64,000 nucleotides of DNA from Pseudomonas sp. GV071. GTDB lineage: Bacteria; Pseudomonadota; Gammaproteobacteria; Pseudomonadales; Pseudomonadaceae. The notes under the pieces are model-generated. The model saw only the letters and a list, made by a program, of their open reading frames with translations, was not told the origin of the DNA and made no database searches. The position numbers and the translations under genes are program-made. The DNA lies in NCBI RefSeq assembly GCF_003050835.1, contig NZ_QAOJ01000014.1, positions 1 to 64,000 of the forward strand, written 5' to 3'. Position 1 is the stretch's first letter, and each line of letters begins with the position of its first letter. Of this stretch, positions 34,785-43,840 are shown piece after piece.

Positions 34785-34946
34785 AGATGGACTCCCTGTT
34801 ACTGATGATGGTTGGAGGGCAGTGTAGAGCAGTGCATTTGCCACTCCCAGCTTCAAATGACCGGCCCGGCCGCTGAGTGTTCCCCGTTTTTGCCGCTGGT
34901 CTAGGCTGTACAGGGTCAACCCACCCACCGCGACAGGAGACGGCCC

Positions 34947-35198
34947 ATGACCCTCGAACACCACCCGCTGCACCAGGAATTCCCTGAGTTTCAGGAGCAA
35001 CTGCAACGGCTGCTGGGCCAGGACGCGCACTTCAGCAAGCTGGCTGCCGAGTACGCGGCGCTGGACAAGCAGATCTTCCAGGTCGAGGACGGCCGCCAGG
35101 CTATGGATGACATGGCGCTTAAAGCACTGAAGACGGAACGGGTTAGGCTCAATCTGGAAATCGCGCGGAAATTACAACAAGCGGCGGCTGCCGGCTGA
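34947..35198 (+). CDS. YdcH/DUF465 family small protein
   Basis: An 83-residue, mostly helical, charged protein. The whole length belongs to DUF465, with the recognisable DAHFSKLAAEYAALDKQIFQVED at residues 27-49 and ALKTERVRLNLEIARKLQQA near the end, likely a coiled coil. GACAGGAGACGGCCC precedes the ATG. No function is known for the family. It is divergent from mscL with about 160 bases between. Confidence 0.88.
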   Translation: MTLEHHPLHQEFPEFQEQLQRLLGQDAHFSKLAAEYAALDKQIFQVEDGRQAMDDMALKALKTERVRLNLEIARKLQQAAAAG

Positions 35199-35535
35199 TT
35201 TTCCCTCCCCACTCCAAGGCCTGCGTTCCCAGGCAGGCCCGCTAATCACCCGTGAAGTTGCCGAATGTTAGTTAAGTAAGTGAAGAAAAGATGTAACTGT
35301 CACTAGGTGCTTTCTTTTTAATTAGAGAGGCGCGTTAATTTCGATTAAAGCAATGTCTTGCGTCATTTTATGAGCTGACGAAATAAACTATTCGCGCGAA
35401 TACTGCGGGTTTTGCCTTGAGCCTATCTGTATTTATGTATGGCTGTCGTTGGAAGTTTCTATTTAGAACATCGGGTTGCTGGCTCTAGTCTCCAAACGCG
35501 CATTTAGCGCACTTAGAACAAATATGGAGATGAAC
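35199..35535. other. A+T-rich leader of katB with a 14-bp palindrome
   Basis: No gene is seen in these 337 bases. The left end, CCAAGGCCTGCGTTCC-CAGGCAGGCC, resembles a weak hairpin after the DUF465 gene. The rest is A+T-rich and holds TATTCGCGCGAATA at 35389-35402. No clear OxyR site could be recognised, though catalase genes of this type often answer to OxyR. Confidence 0.55.
35389..35402. promoter_or_regulatory. 14-bp palindrome upstream of katB
   Basis: TATTCGCGCGAATA is an exact palindrome about 134 bases before the catalase start. It is a candidate operator; it does not resemble the OxyR ATAG-type consensus. Confidence 0.35.
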
Positions 35536-37059
35536 ATGACTCGACTTACTCTATTTCCCGCCAGTTCTTTGTTCTGTGCTGGGCTGCTGTCTTTCTCTGC
35601 CCAAGCGGACACTCTCACCCGCGATAACGGCGCGGCCGTCGGCGACAACCAGAACTCGCAAACAGCCGGCGCCACCGGTCCGGTGTTGTTGCAAGACGTC
35701 CAGCTGCTGCAAAAGCTTCAGCGGTTTGACCGCGAGCGCATCCCTGAGCGCGTGGTGCATGCCCGCGGCACTGGGGCGCATGGTCAGTTCACGGTCACCG
35801 ACACCCTCAGCGACCTGAGCAAGGCCAAGGTATTTGCCGCAGGCGAAGTGACGCCGGTGTTTGTGCGGTTTTCCTCGGTGGTGCATGGCAACCACTCGCC
35901 GGAAACCCTGCGTGACCCCCACGGCTTTGCCACGAAGTTCTATACCGCTGACGGTAATTGGGATTTGGTAGGGAATAACTTCCCGACGTTTTTTATTCGT
36001 GATGCCATCAAGTTTCCGGATATGGTGCACGCCTTCAAACCCGACCCGCGCACTAACTTGGACGACGACGCTCGCCGTTTTGACTTCTTCTCACATGTGC
36101 CCGAAGCCACTCGTACATTGACGGAGCTGTACTCCAACTCGGGTACGCCGGCCAGTTATCGGCAAATGGATGGTAATGGTGTGCACGCCTATAAGTTGGT
36201 GGATGCCGACGGTGATATTCACTATGTAAAGTTTCATTGGAAAACCCTGCAAGGTATTAACAACCTCGACCCCAAACAGGTCGAGAAAGTGCAGGGCAAG
36301 GATTACAGCCACCTGAGCAATGACCTGGTGGCCCATATCAACAAGGGCGATTTCCCCAAATGGGACCTCTATGTGCAAGTGCTCAAACCTGAGCAATTGA
36401 GCACGTTCGCGTTCGACCCGCTGGATGCGACCAAAATCTGGCCGGACGTGCCGGAGCGCAAAGTGGGGCAGATGGTGTTGAACCGCAACCCGGCGAACGT
36501 GTTCCAGGAAACCGAGCAGGCGGCGCTGGCACCGGCCAATCTGGTGCCGGGTATAGAGCCCTCTGAAGACCGCCTACTGCAGGGTCGGGTGTTTTCGTAT
36601 GCCGATACCCAGCTCTATCGATTGGGCGTCAACGCCATGCAGCTGCCGATCAACCGGCCTCGGGTAAAGGTCAGCAACGGCAACCAGGACGGCGCGATGA
36701 ACAGCGGCAACACCACCTCAGGGGTCAATTACCAGCCGAGCCGGTTGCAACCGCGTGAAGAAATGGCCAGCGCGCGCTACAGCAGCTCGCCAGTGACTGG
36801 CAGCACTGAGCAGAAGAAGATTCAGCGCGAGCAGAACTTCAAACAGGCCGGTGACCTGTATCGCTCGTTCAGCAAAAAAGAACGCGCGGACCTGATCGAC
36901 AGCTTCGGCGGCTCGCTGGCGACCACCGATGACGACAGCAAGCACATCATTCTGTCGTTCTTGTACAAGGCCGACCCTGAGTACGGTACTGGCGTGGCCA
37001 AGGTGGCGAAGGGTGATCTGAGTCGGGTCAAGGCGCTGGCAGAAACGTTGGTGGACTGA
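35536..37059 (+). CDS. katB: Catalase KatB, periplasmic type
   Basis: Monofunctional haem catalase of 507 residues that converts hydrogen peroxide to water and oxygen. ATG 35536 is chosen because GGAG lies six bases before it; in-frame ATGs at 35524 and 35530 would lengthen the N-terminus. A signal peptide ends SFSAQA near residue 24. The catalytic His is in VVHARGTGAHG near residue 75, the Asn in LVGNNFPTFFIRD, and the haem-ligand Tyr in SYADTQLYRLG near residue 355. The sequence ends with a tail richer in Ser/Thr. It is followed by ankB, as in P. aeruginosa. Confidence 0.95.
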   Translation: MTRLTLFPASSLFCAGLLSFSAQADTLTRDNGAAVGDNQNSQTAGATGPVLLQDVQLLQKLQRFDRERIPERVVHARGTGAHGQFTVTDTLSDLSKAKVFAAGEVTPVFVRFSSVVHGNHSPETLRDPHGFATKFYTADGNWDLVGNNFPTFFIRDAIKFPDMVHAFKPDPRTNLDDDARRFDFFSHVPEATRTLTELYSNSGTPASYRQMDGNGVHAYKLVDADGDIHYVKFHWKTLQGINNLDPKQVEKVQGKDYSHLSNDLVAHINKGDFPKWDLYVQVLKPEQLSTFAFDPLDATKIWPDVPERKVGQMVLNRNPANVFQETEQAALAPANLVPGIEPSEDRLLQGRVFSYADTQLYRLGVNAMQLPINRPRVKVSNGNQDGAMNSGNTTSGVNYQPSRLQPREEMASARYSSSPVTGSTEQKKIQREQNFKQAGDLYRSFSKKERADLIDSFGGSLATTDDDSKHIILSFLYKADPEYGTGVAKVAKGDLSRVKALAETLVD

Positions 37060-37113
37060 CGTCTGGTAGCGGCGGCCGATCGGGCCGCCGCTGTTTGTTC
37101 AGGAGCACGCTGC

Positions 37114-37653
37114 ATGATCATTCGTGTTGTTTTGGCCGCGTTGGCGTTGGCTGGCAGCCGTGTGGCCCTCGCCGATCAACCGGTTGCTGTAGAGGCGCAA
37201 CTGCGCAGCTATTTTTTCGACGCCGCACGGCGCGGTGACGTGCCGATGTTGCAGACATTTATCGACGCCCATTACCCGTTGAACCGCCAGGACGAGAGGG
37301 GCCATACCGCGCTGATTCTGGCGGCGTACCACGGTGAGCAGCCGGCGGTGGAACTGCTGTTGCAGGCAGGCGCCGATGCCTGTCAGCAGGACCAGAGGGG
37401 CAATACGGCGCTGATGGGCGCCATCTTCAAGGGCGAGGTGCGGATTGCACGGCGCTTGCTGGCGTCCGACTGCAACCCCGACCAGCGCAACGGCGCCGGG
37501 CAGACGGCGGCCATGTACGCCGGCCTGTTCAATAGCCCGCAGTTACTTGAGGCCCTGGCCGCCAAAGGCGCTGATCTGCACGCCGAAGATGCCATGGGCA
37601 ACAGCGCCGCTCGGCTGGCCAACGGAGAAATTCGCACACCCGCGCCGCGTTGA
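37114..37653 (+). CDS. ankB: Ankyrin-repeat protein AnkB
   Basis: A 179-residue exported protein with a signal peptide ending RVALA near residue 20. Four ankyrin-like repeats follow: GHTALILAAYHGEQPAVELL, GNTALMGAIFKGEVRIARRL, GQTAAMYAGLFNSPQLLEAL and the last GNSAARLA. In P. aeruginosa AnkB is encoded behind katB and needed for full catalase activity, so it probably supports KatB in the periplasm. CAGGAGCACGCTGC precedes the ATG; the gap from katB is 54 bases. Confidence 0.92.
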   Translation: MIIRVVLAALALAGSRVALADQPVAVEAQLRSYFFDAARRGDVPMLQTFIDAHYPLNRQDERGHTALILAAYHGEQPAVELLLQAGADACQQDQRGNTALMGAIFKGEVRIARRLLASDCNPDQRNGAGQTAAMYAGLFNSPQLLEALAAKGADLHAEDAMGNSAARLANGEIRTPAPR

Positions 37654-37701
37654 TCCGGGAGAGCTGCGCTATCATCGGCGCTTTTCGGCGAGGGGGTTGA
37701 G

Positions 37702-39069
37702 ATGGCCAAGGCCAAGCGTATGTATGGCTGCACCGAATGCGGTGCGACCTTCCCCAAATGGGCCGGCCAGTGCGGCGAATGTGGCGCCTGGAACACCCTG
37801 GTGGAAAGCATGATCGAGGTCGGCAGCGAAACCGCCGCCAGTGGTCGTGCCGGCTGGGCTGGGCAGCAAGCACAGCTGAAAACCCTGGCCGAAGTCAGCG
37901 TGGAAGAAATGCCGCGCTTCTCCACCGCCTCGGCCGAGCTCGACCGCGTACTCGGCGGCGGTCTGGTGGATGGCTCGGTGGTGCTGATTGGCGGTGACCC
38001 CGGCATCGGCAAGTCGACCATCCTGCTGCAGACCCTGTGCAACATCGCCATCCGCATGCCTGCCCTGTACGTCACCGGCGAAGAATCGCAGCAGCAGGTG
38101 GCCATGCGCGCCCGTCGTCTGGGGCTGCCGGAAGACAAGCTCAAGGTGATGACCGAAACCTGTATCGAACAAATCATCGCCACCGCCAAGATCGAAAAAC
38201 CCAAGGTGATGGTGATCGACTCGATCCAGACGATCTTCACCGAACAACTGCAATCCGCCCCCGGCGGCGTCGCCCAGGTGCGCGAGAGCGCGGCCTTGTT
38301 GGTGCGCTATGCCAAGCAGAGCGGCACGGCGATTTTCCTGGTCGGCCACGTCACCAAGGAAGGCGCGCTCGCCGGCCCGCGCGTACTCGAACACATGGTC
38401 GATACCGTGCTGTATTTCGAGGGCGAATCCGATGGCCGTTACCGCTTGCTGCGGGCGGTGAAAAATCGCTTTGGCGCGGTGAATGAGCTGGGCGTGTTTG
38501 CCATGACCGACCGCGGCTTGAAGGAAGTGTCCAACCCCTCGGCAATCTTTCTCACCCGCGCTCAGGAAGAAGTGCCCGGCAGCGTGGTGATGGCTACCTG
38601 GGAAGGCACGCGGCCGATGTTGATTGAAGTGCAGGCGCTGGTGGACACCAGCCACCTGGCCAACCCGCGCCGGGTGACGGTGGGCCTGGACCAGAACCGC
38701 CTGGCCATGTTGTTGGCGGTGCTGCACCGTCACGGTGGTATTCCGACCCATGATCAGGACGTGTTTTTGAACGTGGTGGGCGGGGTCAAGGTGATGGAGA
38801 CCGCTTCCGACCTGGCGCTGATGGCGGCGGTGATGTCCAGCCTGCGCAATCGGCCGTTGCCCCATGACTTGCTGGTGTTTGGCGAGGTGGGCTTGTCGGG
38901 TGAAGTACGTCCGGTGCCGAGCGGCCAGGAGCGCTTGAAAGAGGCGGGCAAACACGGCTTCAAACGCGCCATCGTGCCCAAGGGCAACGCCCCGAAAGAA
39001 GCGCCGGCCGGGTTGCAGATTATTGCGGTGACACGCCTGGAACAGGCGTTGGATGCGTTGTTCGAGTAA
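37702..39069 (+). CDS. radA: DNA repair protein RadA
   Basis: A 455-residue RecA-like ATPase that acts in branch migration of recombination intermediates. The N-terminal C4 zinc finger is CTECGATFPKWAGQCGECG at about residues 9-27. Walker A GGDPGIGKST is near 94, Walker B VMVIDSIQT near 173, and the RadA-specific KNRFG in VKNRFGAVNELG near 253. The C-terminal Lon-protease-like domain includes FGEVGLSGEVRPVPSG near residue 395. GAGGGGGTTGAG precedes the ATG. It follows ankB by 48 bases but may have its own promoter. Confidence 0.98.
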   Translation: MAKAKRMYGCTECGATFPKWAGQCGECGAWNTLVESMIEVGSETAASGRAGWAGQQAQLKTLAEVSVEEMPRFSTASAELDRVLGGGLVDGSVVLIGGDPGIGKSTILLQTLCNIAIRMPALYVTGEESQQQVAMRARRLGLPEDKLKVMTETCIEQIIATAKIEKPKVMVIDSIQTIFTEQLQSAPGGVAQVRESAALLVRYAKQSGTAIFLVGHVTKEGALAGPRVLEHMVDTVLYFEGESDGRYRLLRAVKNRFGAVNELGVFAMTDRGLKEVSNPSAIFLTRAQEEVPGSVVMATWEGTRPMLIEVQALVDTSHLANPRRVTVGLDQNRLAMLLAVLHRHGGIPTHDQDVFLNVVGGVKVMETASDLALMAAVMSSLRNRPLPHDLLVFGEVGLSGEVRPVPSGQERLKEAGKHGFKRAIVPKGNAPKEAPAGLQIIAVTRLEQALDALFE

Positions 39070-39082
39070 CGGCTATCGCGGC

Positions 39083-39166
39083 GTAGGTTGGGCTAAGCAC
39101 AGCGAAGCCCAACATTGCGATCTGCGCCAAGTCCAGTTGGGCTTCGCGGTGCTCAACCCAACCTGC
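39083..39166. repeat. Inverted repeat, GTAGGTTGGGC type, after radA
   Basis: GTAGGTTGGGCTAAGCACAG at 39083 and the inverted GTGCTCAACCCAACCTGC ending at 39166 form arms of about 31 bases, each with an internal GCGAAGCCCAAC/GTTGGGCTTCGC. It lies between convergent radA and the PilZ gene. Confidence 0.85.
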
Positions 39167-39191
39167 TTCTGCGTGAGGAGCGAAATCGGCG

Positions 39192-39560
39192 TTAGGCCTC
39201 GCCCAGCGACGCCAACTCGCGCTCGAGCAAATCCTCATCTCCCAGATTCAACTCCACCAGGCGGCGCAAATGGCTGACCGAATCCAGGTCGATATGCCGG
39301 CACTCAAAGCCGAGCAGGTCGTCTTTGTCGCGTGCCAGCGTCACTTCCATCCGTACATACACATCCGGGCTTAAACGCACGCTGGCGTCGAACGGCTGGC
39401 TGGCGTCGCCGTTCCAGTTTTCCGGGCGCTGCACCAGCAGGCCTTTAAGGGACAGGTCGTGCAGTTCAACCGTCCAGCGCTGATCGCCCTGGGCGATTTC
39501 GGTGCTGGCGTCGAAGGCAATGCGCTGAAAGCGCCGACGCTCGTTGGTTGACTCACTCAT
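39192..39560 (-). CDS. PilZ domain protein
   Basis: A 122-residue single-domain protein of the PilZ family, which binds cyclic di-GMP. The N-terminal arginine motif is RRRFQR at about residues 8-13 and the second motif is DLSLKG near residue 36-41 (D/N-x-S-x-x-G type). Both are intact, so binding is plausible. With MorA encoded about 10 kb away it is one of two c-di-GMP proteins in the window, but there is no operon link. No effector domain is attached. Confidence 0.88.
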   Translation of the reverse strand: MSESTNERRRFQRIAFDASTEIAQGDQRWTVELHDLSLKGLLVQRPENWNGDASQPFDASVRLSPDVYVRMEVTLARDKDDLLGFECRHIDLDSVSHLRRLVELNLGDEDLLERELASLGEA

Positions 39561-39643
39561 GGGGTTGGCTCCAGTAGGCAGTGACTATCCGATTTCATCA
39601 GGGCAGTTCGGTTCCATCACTATAGTCAAGGCTGCGCAGGCGG

Positions 39644-41836
39644 CTACGGCTGAGGTGGCTGAACTGTGACACGGCGCTTCTTGCGCCAATATCCAGCCGC
39701 CAGTACCCCGCCCACCAACGCCAGGCCGAACAGCCAGCCTTTGTACGGGCGCAGTGCGCGGCGGCTGTTATCCAGACGCAGTTGCCACAGGTCGCGGTCG
39801 ACGCTGGCGAAGTTGGGCTGCGGGCAGTTGTTGCCAAAGTTCGCCGCCCAGGGCACCGCCGGACCCTTTTCGACATAGCGCTGGTACAGGCTTTGCGCCA
39901 GTTCCTGGTCGCTCCACTGAATCCAGCCGGTGGCGTGGCACAGGGTGGCGGCAAAGGCCTGGCTGGTGTGGGGTAGCAGGTCGGCGGCCTGGCTGCCGAG
40001 CTCGGCGGCGATCCAGCGGTAGTGGTAGCGGTTGTTCGGTTGCGCCAGGCGGGCGTTCTGCCGCTCGGCTTCAGCGGGACTCAGCAGGCCGCCAGGCTCC
40101 TGGGTTTGCACCCGGTCGAGGGAATACAAACCGTCGAACCAGGCAAAGTCGGGCGACATCTCGAAACCCAGCAGCTCCATACCTTGGCGTCGCGCCAGCG
40201 TACCGGCCTGGTACAGCGCTTCGGCTTGGCCGGTGGCGGTCCAACGCGACTTGGCCGCTTGTCGTGCCTGGCCATAATCGCGCGCGGCGGTTTGCAGGCT
40301 GACTTCGTAGAAGTACGCCGGGGCTTCGTCATAGCGGCCTTCGCGCAGCAGACGGCGGCCGAGCAATTGGCGTAACTCGGCGGCGATTGGGCGCGGTTGG
40401 TAAGCAAACGGATCGGGCGGGGTGGCGATCGAAGGCGGTGCCGGCACCTGAGCGTCGACGAAGGATTTCAGCTCCTCGGTGGTCAGCACCCGCTCGGCCA
40501 CTTCGGCGGCATCTGCCCAGTAGATGTAGCCGCTGCGGTACAGCGCTTCGAAGGCTTCCAGGTAGTCACCACGTTCCAGCGCCAGAATGGCGCCTTCGCC
40601 CTCAACCCGGCAGCGCGGTTTCAGCGTTTCGCCATTCCAGTCGAGGTCACGTCGCCAGCCCCAGCTTTCGTCTTCGGGGAAGGCTTGCGCGGCCTTGGCA
40701 TACGCAGCCTGGGCGCTGGCTTTGTCGCCGCTGCGCAGGGCCATCTTGGCCCGCAGCCACCAGGTCATGCCGTTGTCGGCGGCGTGTTCGAGCAGGGTGG
40801 CGGTGGCGGCATAGTCGCCAAATTGATAGCTCAGCGCCGCCAGGCGATCGGCGTTGGCCAGGTTGGCGATGTCGTTGCGTTGCAGCAATTGCACCAGTGC
40901 TTTTTCACCACTGGGTTGCTCGCCGTAAGACCAGCCGGAATGGGTGATCAGGTAAGCGGTGAGCAATTGTTGCACCGGCAGCTGCCGTAACAGCGGCGTC
41001 AGTTGCGCTTCGGGCATCTGCGTGAGCTCCACCGCCAGCTGTTTCAACGAGCTGTAGCCGGTGGTGGAGCCGAGTTTCAGCTGGCTGGCGTACAGGCCGA
41101 TGGCGGTGGACCAGTCGTCGGCATTCAGGGCCAGTCGGGCTTCTTCGCCAAGGCTGGCGATGCCCAGCTCTAGCGGGTCGCTGGCGCCGTCCAGGGCCAG
41201 TTGCCGGGTCAGGCGAAAGGCTTGCTTCGCCGCCGCGATGTCCGCTTGCCGCGCCTGTTCAAGCTGCTCGTCGCTCAGTTCGCCGTCGCGTGCGGCATCG
41301 GCGCCCCGGGCCAGACTGCGGCCTAGCGAGTAGGCGGCCCAGGTGCTGCGCAGCGGGCGTTCGCTGGCGGGCAGGGCCAGGACTTTCTGGAAGTAGGCTT
41401 GAGCGGTGGCGTCGTCGCCTTGGGTGAAGGCCACGGCGCCGGCGGTGTACAAGCGCAGTTCGGCGGGCAACTCGGCACCGGCTTGTTCGGCTTGGGCGGG
41501 GTCGGTGAGGGGGCGCAGGGCTTTGACCTTGGCCGCCTGCTCAGGTGTCAGTCCTTGCGGTTCGGCGACTTCCAGGTCACCAAGGTAGCGTCCTTCATCG
41601 GCAGACCAGCGCGTTTCGCTGTCGTAGCTGGCCGCTTGTTTCAGCGCCGGAGTGGCGACGGCGAGGCGCCCGACCTCGAAGCTGAAGTTACCTTCGGGCA
41701 ACTCCTGCAGGCTGCGCGCCCGGTCGCCGAGCAAGCGCAGCGGGTAGTCCGGGCCGCAGGCCAAGGCGACAGGCGCGGTCAATACCGTGGCCACGGCAAC
41801 GGCGAGCAAACAGCGAGGCAAGTTAAGACGAGACAC
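39644..41836 (-). CDS. Uncharacterised TPR-like exported protein with C-terminal membrane anchor
   Basis: About 730 residues and not recognised as a named family. GTG 41836 with GGAGGA five bases before is preferred; ATG 41848 would add four residues. A signal peptide (LLAVAVATVLTAPVALA) precedes CGPDYPLRLLGDRA. The body is rich in Ala and Leu helices in repeat-like units (for example AVAFTQGDDATAQAYFQKVL and AKMALRSGDKASAQAAYAKA), typical of TPR folds. Near the C-terminus, KGWLFGLALVGGVLAAGYW is one membrane span followed by basic KKRR. So a periplasmic scaffold tethered to the inner membrane is likely. It overlaps the upstream DUF3142 gene by 14 bases. Confidence 0.78.
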   Translation of the reverse strand: MSRLNLPRCLLAVAVATVLTAPVALACGPDYPLRLLGDRARSLQELPEGNFSFEVGRLAVATPALKQAASYDSETRWSADEGRYLGDLEVAEPQGLTPEQAAKVKALRPLTDPAQAEQAGAELPAELRLYTAGAVAFTQGDDATAQAYFQKVLALPASERPLRSTWAAYSLGRSLARGADAARDGELSDEQLEQARQADIAAAKQAFRLTRQLALDGASDPLELGIASLGEEARLALNADDWSTAIGLYASQLKLGSTTGYSSLKQLAVELTQMPEAQLTPLLRQLPVQQLLTAYLITHSGWSYGEQPSGEKALVQLLQRNDIANLANADRLAALSYQFGDYAATATLLEHAADNGMTWWLRAKMALRSGDKASAQAAYAKAAQAFPEDESWGWRRDLDWNGETLKPRCRVEGEGAILALERGDYLEAFEALYRSGYIYWADAAEVAERVLTTEELKSFVDAQVPAPPSIATPPDPFAYQPRPIAAELRQLLGRRLLREGRYDEAPAYFYEVSLQTAARDYGQARQAAKSRWTATGQAEALYQAGTLARRQGMELLGFEMSPDFAWFDGLYSLDRVQTQEPGGLLSPAEAERQNARLAQPNNRYHYRWIAAELGSQAADLLPHTSQAFAATLCHATGWIQWSDQELAQSLYQRYVEKGPAVPWAANFGNNCPQPNFASVDRDLWQLRLDNSRRALRPYKGWLFGLALVGGVLAAGYWRKKRRVTVQPPQP

Positions 41837-43016
41837 GAAATCCTCCATGATCCAGCTGTGAACAACGCAACCAGCCCAGCACGCGGCTTTGGCCCGCCGC
41901 TAATTGACCTGGCGGTTGGCGAACAAATTCAAGCGTGTTGGAGGCGCGGTGCAGGCGATAGCCCTGAACGCCATCGCCGCTTTCGCAACGGGCGGCGTCG
42001 TTGTAAATACGGGCGGGCAGCGGGGCATTGAGATTGCCTGAGTTGACCAGGCGTAGCTCATACAACTCGCCTTGTTGCTGCACTGTCACCTGTATATCGC
42101 CGCGCAGCGGTTGCTGGTGCAGCACCGCCTGCAGGGTAGCCAGCGGCCAGGCACGCCTGTCACCGGCCAGAGGCAAACGAAACCAGATCAGGCCGGCCAG
42201 GTGCGGGATGGGGGCCGCCTGCATATCGCGTAGCAGTGTGGCCACGTCTTCAGGCTTGGCCTGTAATTCCCGGCGGGCGCCGCCTTGGGGTAACGGCGCT
42301 TCGCTTTCCACATCGCCGTTCTCGGTGAGCGCCACGCCATAGGCGGGCAGGGCCAGGTGGAAGGGTTTGCTGTTGACGGCGCCATAGGCGTTGGCCCAGC
42401 GCAGGGCCTGTGGGGCATCAAACAGCCCGGCCTCGGGGCGGTTGATCGCATGCACTTGTAGCACCGAGCTGTCGACTTCCCGAAGCACATCCACCAGCGT
42501 GGGGCTGGTCAGCCAGGCGGGCAGGGCGGTGATGCTCAGGGGCAGCTCCCTGGGCAACTCGCGGCGCAGGGTGTGCAGCAGTTCGGCATAGGCGGGCAGG
42601 CGGCTACTGGCGCAGTCATGGTCGATTTCCACGCCGCGCAGGTTGAGGCCGCTGGCCTGCCAGGCGCTGACAATGGTTTTGATCTGCACGCCGATGCTGG
42701 CGGTATCAAGTTGGGGCAATTGGCCGTCGAGACGAATCACCGCGATCAGCGGGCGGCCGTCCTGGCGCAGCAGGGCGGGGTCGAGGCGCGCCGTCACCCA
42801 GCCTTCGCGCGGATGCAGTTGGGCGGCCAGTACCCTGAGGGTCGAAAAGTCGGCGCGGCTATCAGCCAGTGCCTGGGCATGGGCCGGTCGCCATTGCCGT
42901 TGCCAGATATACACCTGCTGGTCGAGGGCAACGTTGGCCGGCTGCTCGCACCCGGACAGGGCCAGCAGTGTCAGCAAACACAGGAGGAAACGCCGAGGCG
43001 GTAGTAGGGCGGGCAA
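41823..43016 (-). CDS. DUF3142 family lipoprotein
   Basis: A 397-residue protein. It begins at TTG 43016 and has a lipoprotein signal, LLCLLTLLALSGCEQ, with the lipobox Cys at about residue 23. The segment LRGVEIDHDCASSRLPAYAEL followed by LPLSITALPAWL recalls TIM-barrel glycoside-hydrolase-like folds, with Asp/His in a position where GH18 enzymes carry DxE; this comparison is inference. The C-terminal part from about residue 300 is a separate beta-like domain. The start codon is weak: no clear ribosome site is seen. It overlaps the TPR gene downstream, so the two are probably co-expressed. Confidence 0.76.
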   Translation of the reverse strand: MPALLPPRRFLLCLLTLLALSGCEQPANVALDQQVYIWQRQWRPAHAQALADSRADFSTLRVLAAQLHPREGWVTARLDPALLRQDGRPLIAVIRLDGQLPQLDTASIGVQIKTIVSAWQASGLNLRGVEIDHDCASSRLPAYAELLHTLRRELPRELPLSITALPAWLTSPTLVDVLREVDSSVLQVHAINRPEAGLFDAPQALRWANAYGAVNSKPFHLALPAYGVALTENGDVESEAPLPQGGARRELQAKPEDVATLLRDMQAAPIPHLAGLIWFRLPLAGDRRAWPLATLQAVLHQQPLRGDIQVTVQQQGELYELRLVNSGNLNAPLPARIYNDAARCESGDGVQGYRLHRASNTLEFVRQPPGQLAAGQSRVLGWLRCSQLDHGGFRVSS

Positions 43017-43173
43017 AGGGAATGGCTCAAGGGCGCAATGGCAGCGAGGTATGGTGCCACTGGCGGTAAAGACGTGCCAAGCCTACCGGTCGTCCGGCGT
43101 TGGTTTGACAGGGGGGTATGTGTCACCAAAGCTGCAAGAGCGTTGTTTACAACAATTACTGCGGAGCGCAGAC

Positions 43174-43680
43174 ATGGATAAGCGATTGCTTGGCAAAGGT
43201 TTGATTCTCGTGGTTCTCAGTGCGGCCAGTTTTGCGGCCCAGGCAGATCAGGCCGGGGGTGGTGGTTGCGGCTGGGGCAACATGTTGTTCGAAGGTCAGC
43301 GCGGTCTGGCCCCTCACCTGCTAGCGACCACTACCAACGGCACCTCGGGTAACGCGACCTTCGGCCTCACCTCCGGCACCAATGGCTGCGATTCCCACGT
43401 CAAACTCGGCTACGGCGGCCGCTCGATGCTGGCCATGAACGGCATGCTCGACTCGATCGCCGAAGACATGGCCCAAGGCCAAGGCGAAGCGCTGGACGCC
43501 TACGCCACGCTGCTGGGTGTAGAGAAAGCTGACCGCGAGCATTTCGCCCAGGTCACCCACGCCAACTTCGACAGCATCTTCTCCAAGGCTGATGTCACCA
43601 GCGAGCAAGTGCTGGCCAATACCCTGGATGTGATGAGCAAAGATGCGCAGCTGGCGAGGTATGCCAAACAGCCGGCGTGA
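43174..43680 (+). CDS. DUF3015 family exported protein
   Basis: A 168-residue protein starting at ATG 43174 behind GCGGAGCGCAGAC. The signal peptide is LILVVLSAASFAAQA, then DQAGGGGCGWGNMLFEGQRG, which is the conserved start of DUF3015, and SGTNGCDSHVKLGYGG. The two Cys may form a disulfide. The function is unknown; relatives are envelope proteins of Gram-negative bacteria. It is divergent from the DUF3142 gene and ended by a good intrinsic terminator. Confidence 0.85.
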   Translation: MDKRLLGKGLILVVLSAASFAAQADQAGGGGCGWGNMLFEGQRGLAPHLLATTTNGTSGNATFGLTSGTNGCDSHVKLGYGGRSMLAMNGMLDSIAEDMAQGQGEALDAYATLLGVEKADREHFAQVTHANFDSIFSKADVTSEQVLANTLDVMSKDAQLARYAKQPA

Positions 43681-43702
43681 ACAGGGCAACTTAATGTATG
43701 AG

Positions 43703-43727
43703 CCGGGCGATTCGCCCGGTTTTTTTT
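43703..43727 (+). terminator. Intrinsic terminator of the DUF3015 gene
   Basis: CCGGGCG-ATT-CGCCCGG forms a seven-pair stem followed by eight T. The position is 22 bases after the stop. Confidence 0.92.
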
Positions 43728-43840
43728 GCCTGCCTGAAGGACCGGTTCAGTGGGGCGATAGACGATCGTCGGATACCTTATTGGGGATAAACGGCTAAGC
43801 TTTGGAGGCCGCTTGTACGTCCATCCATTCGGAGCTTTTC

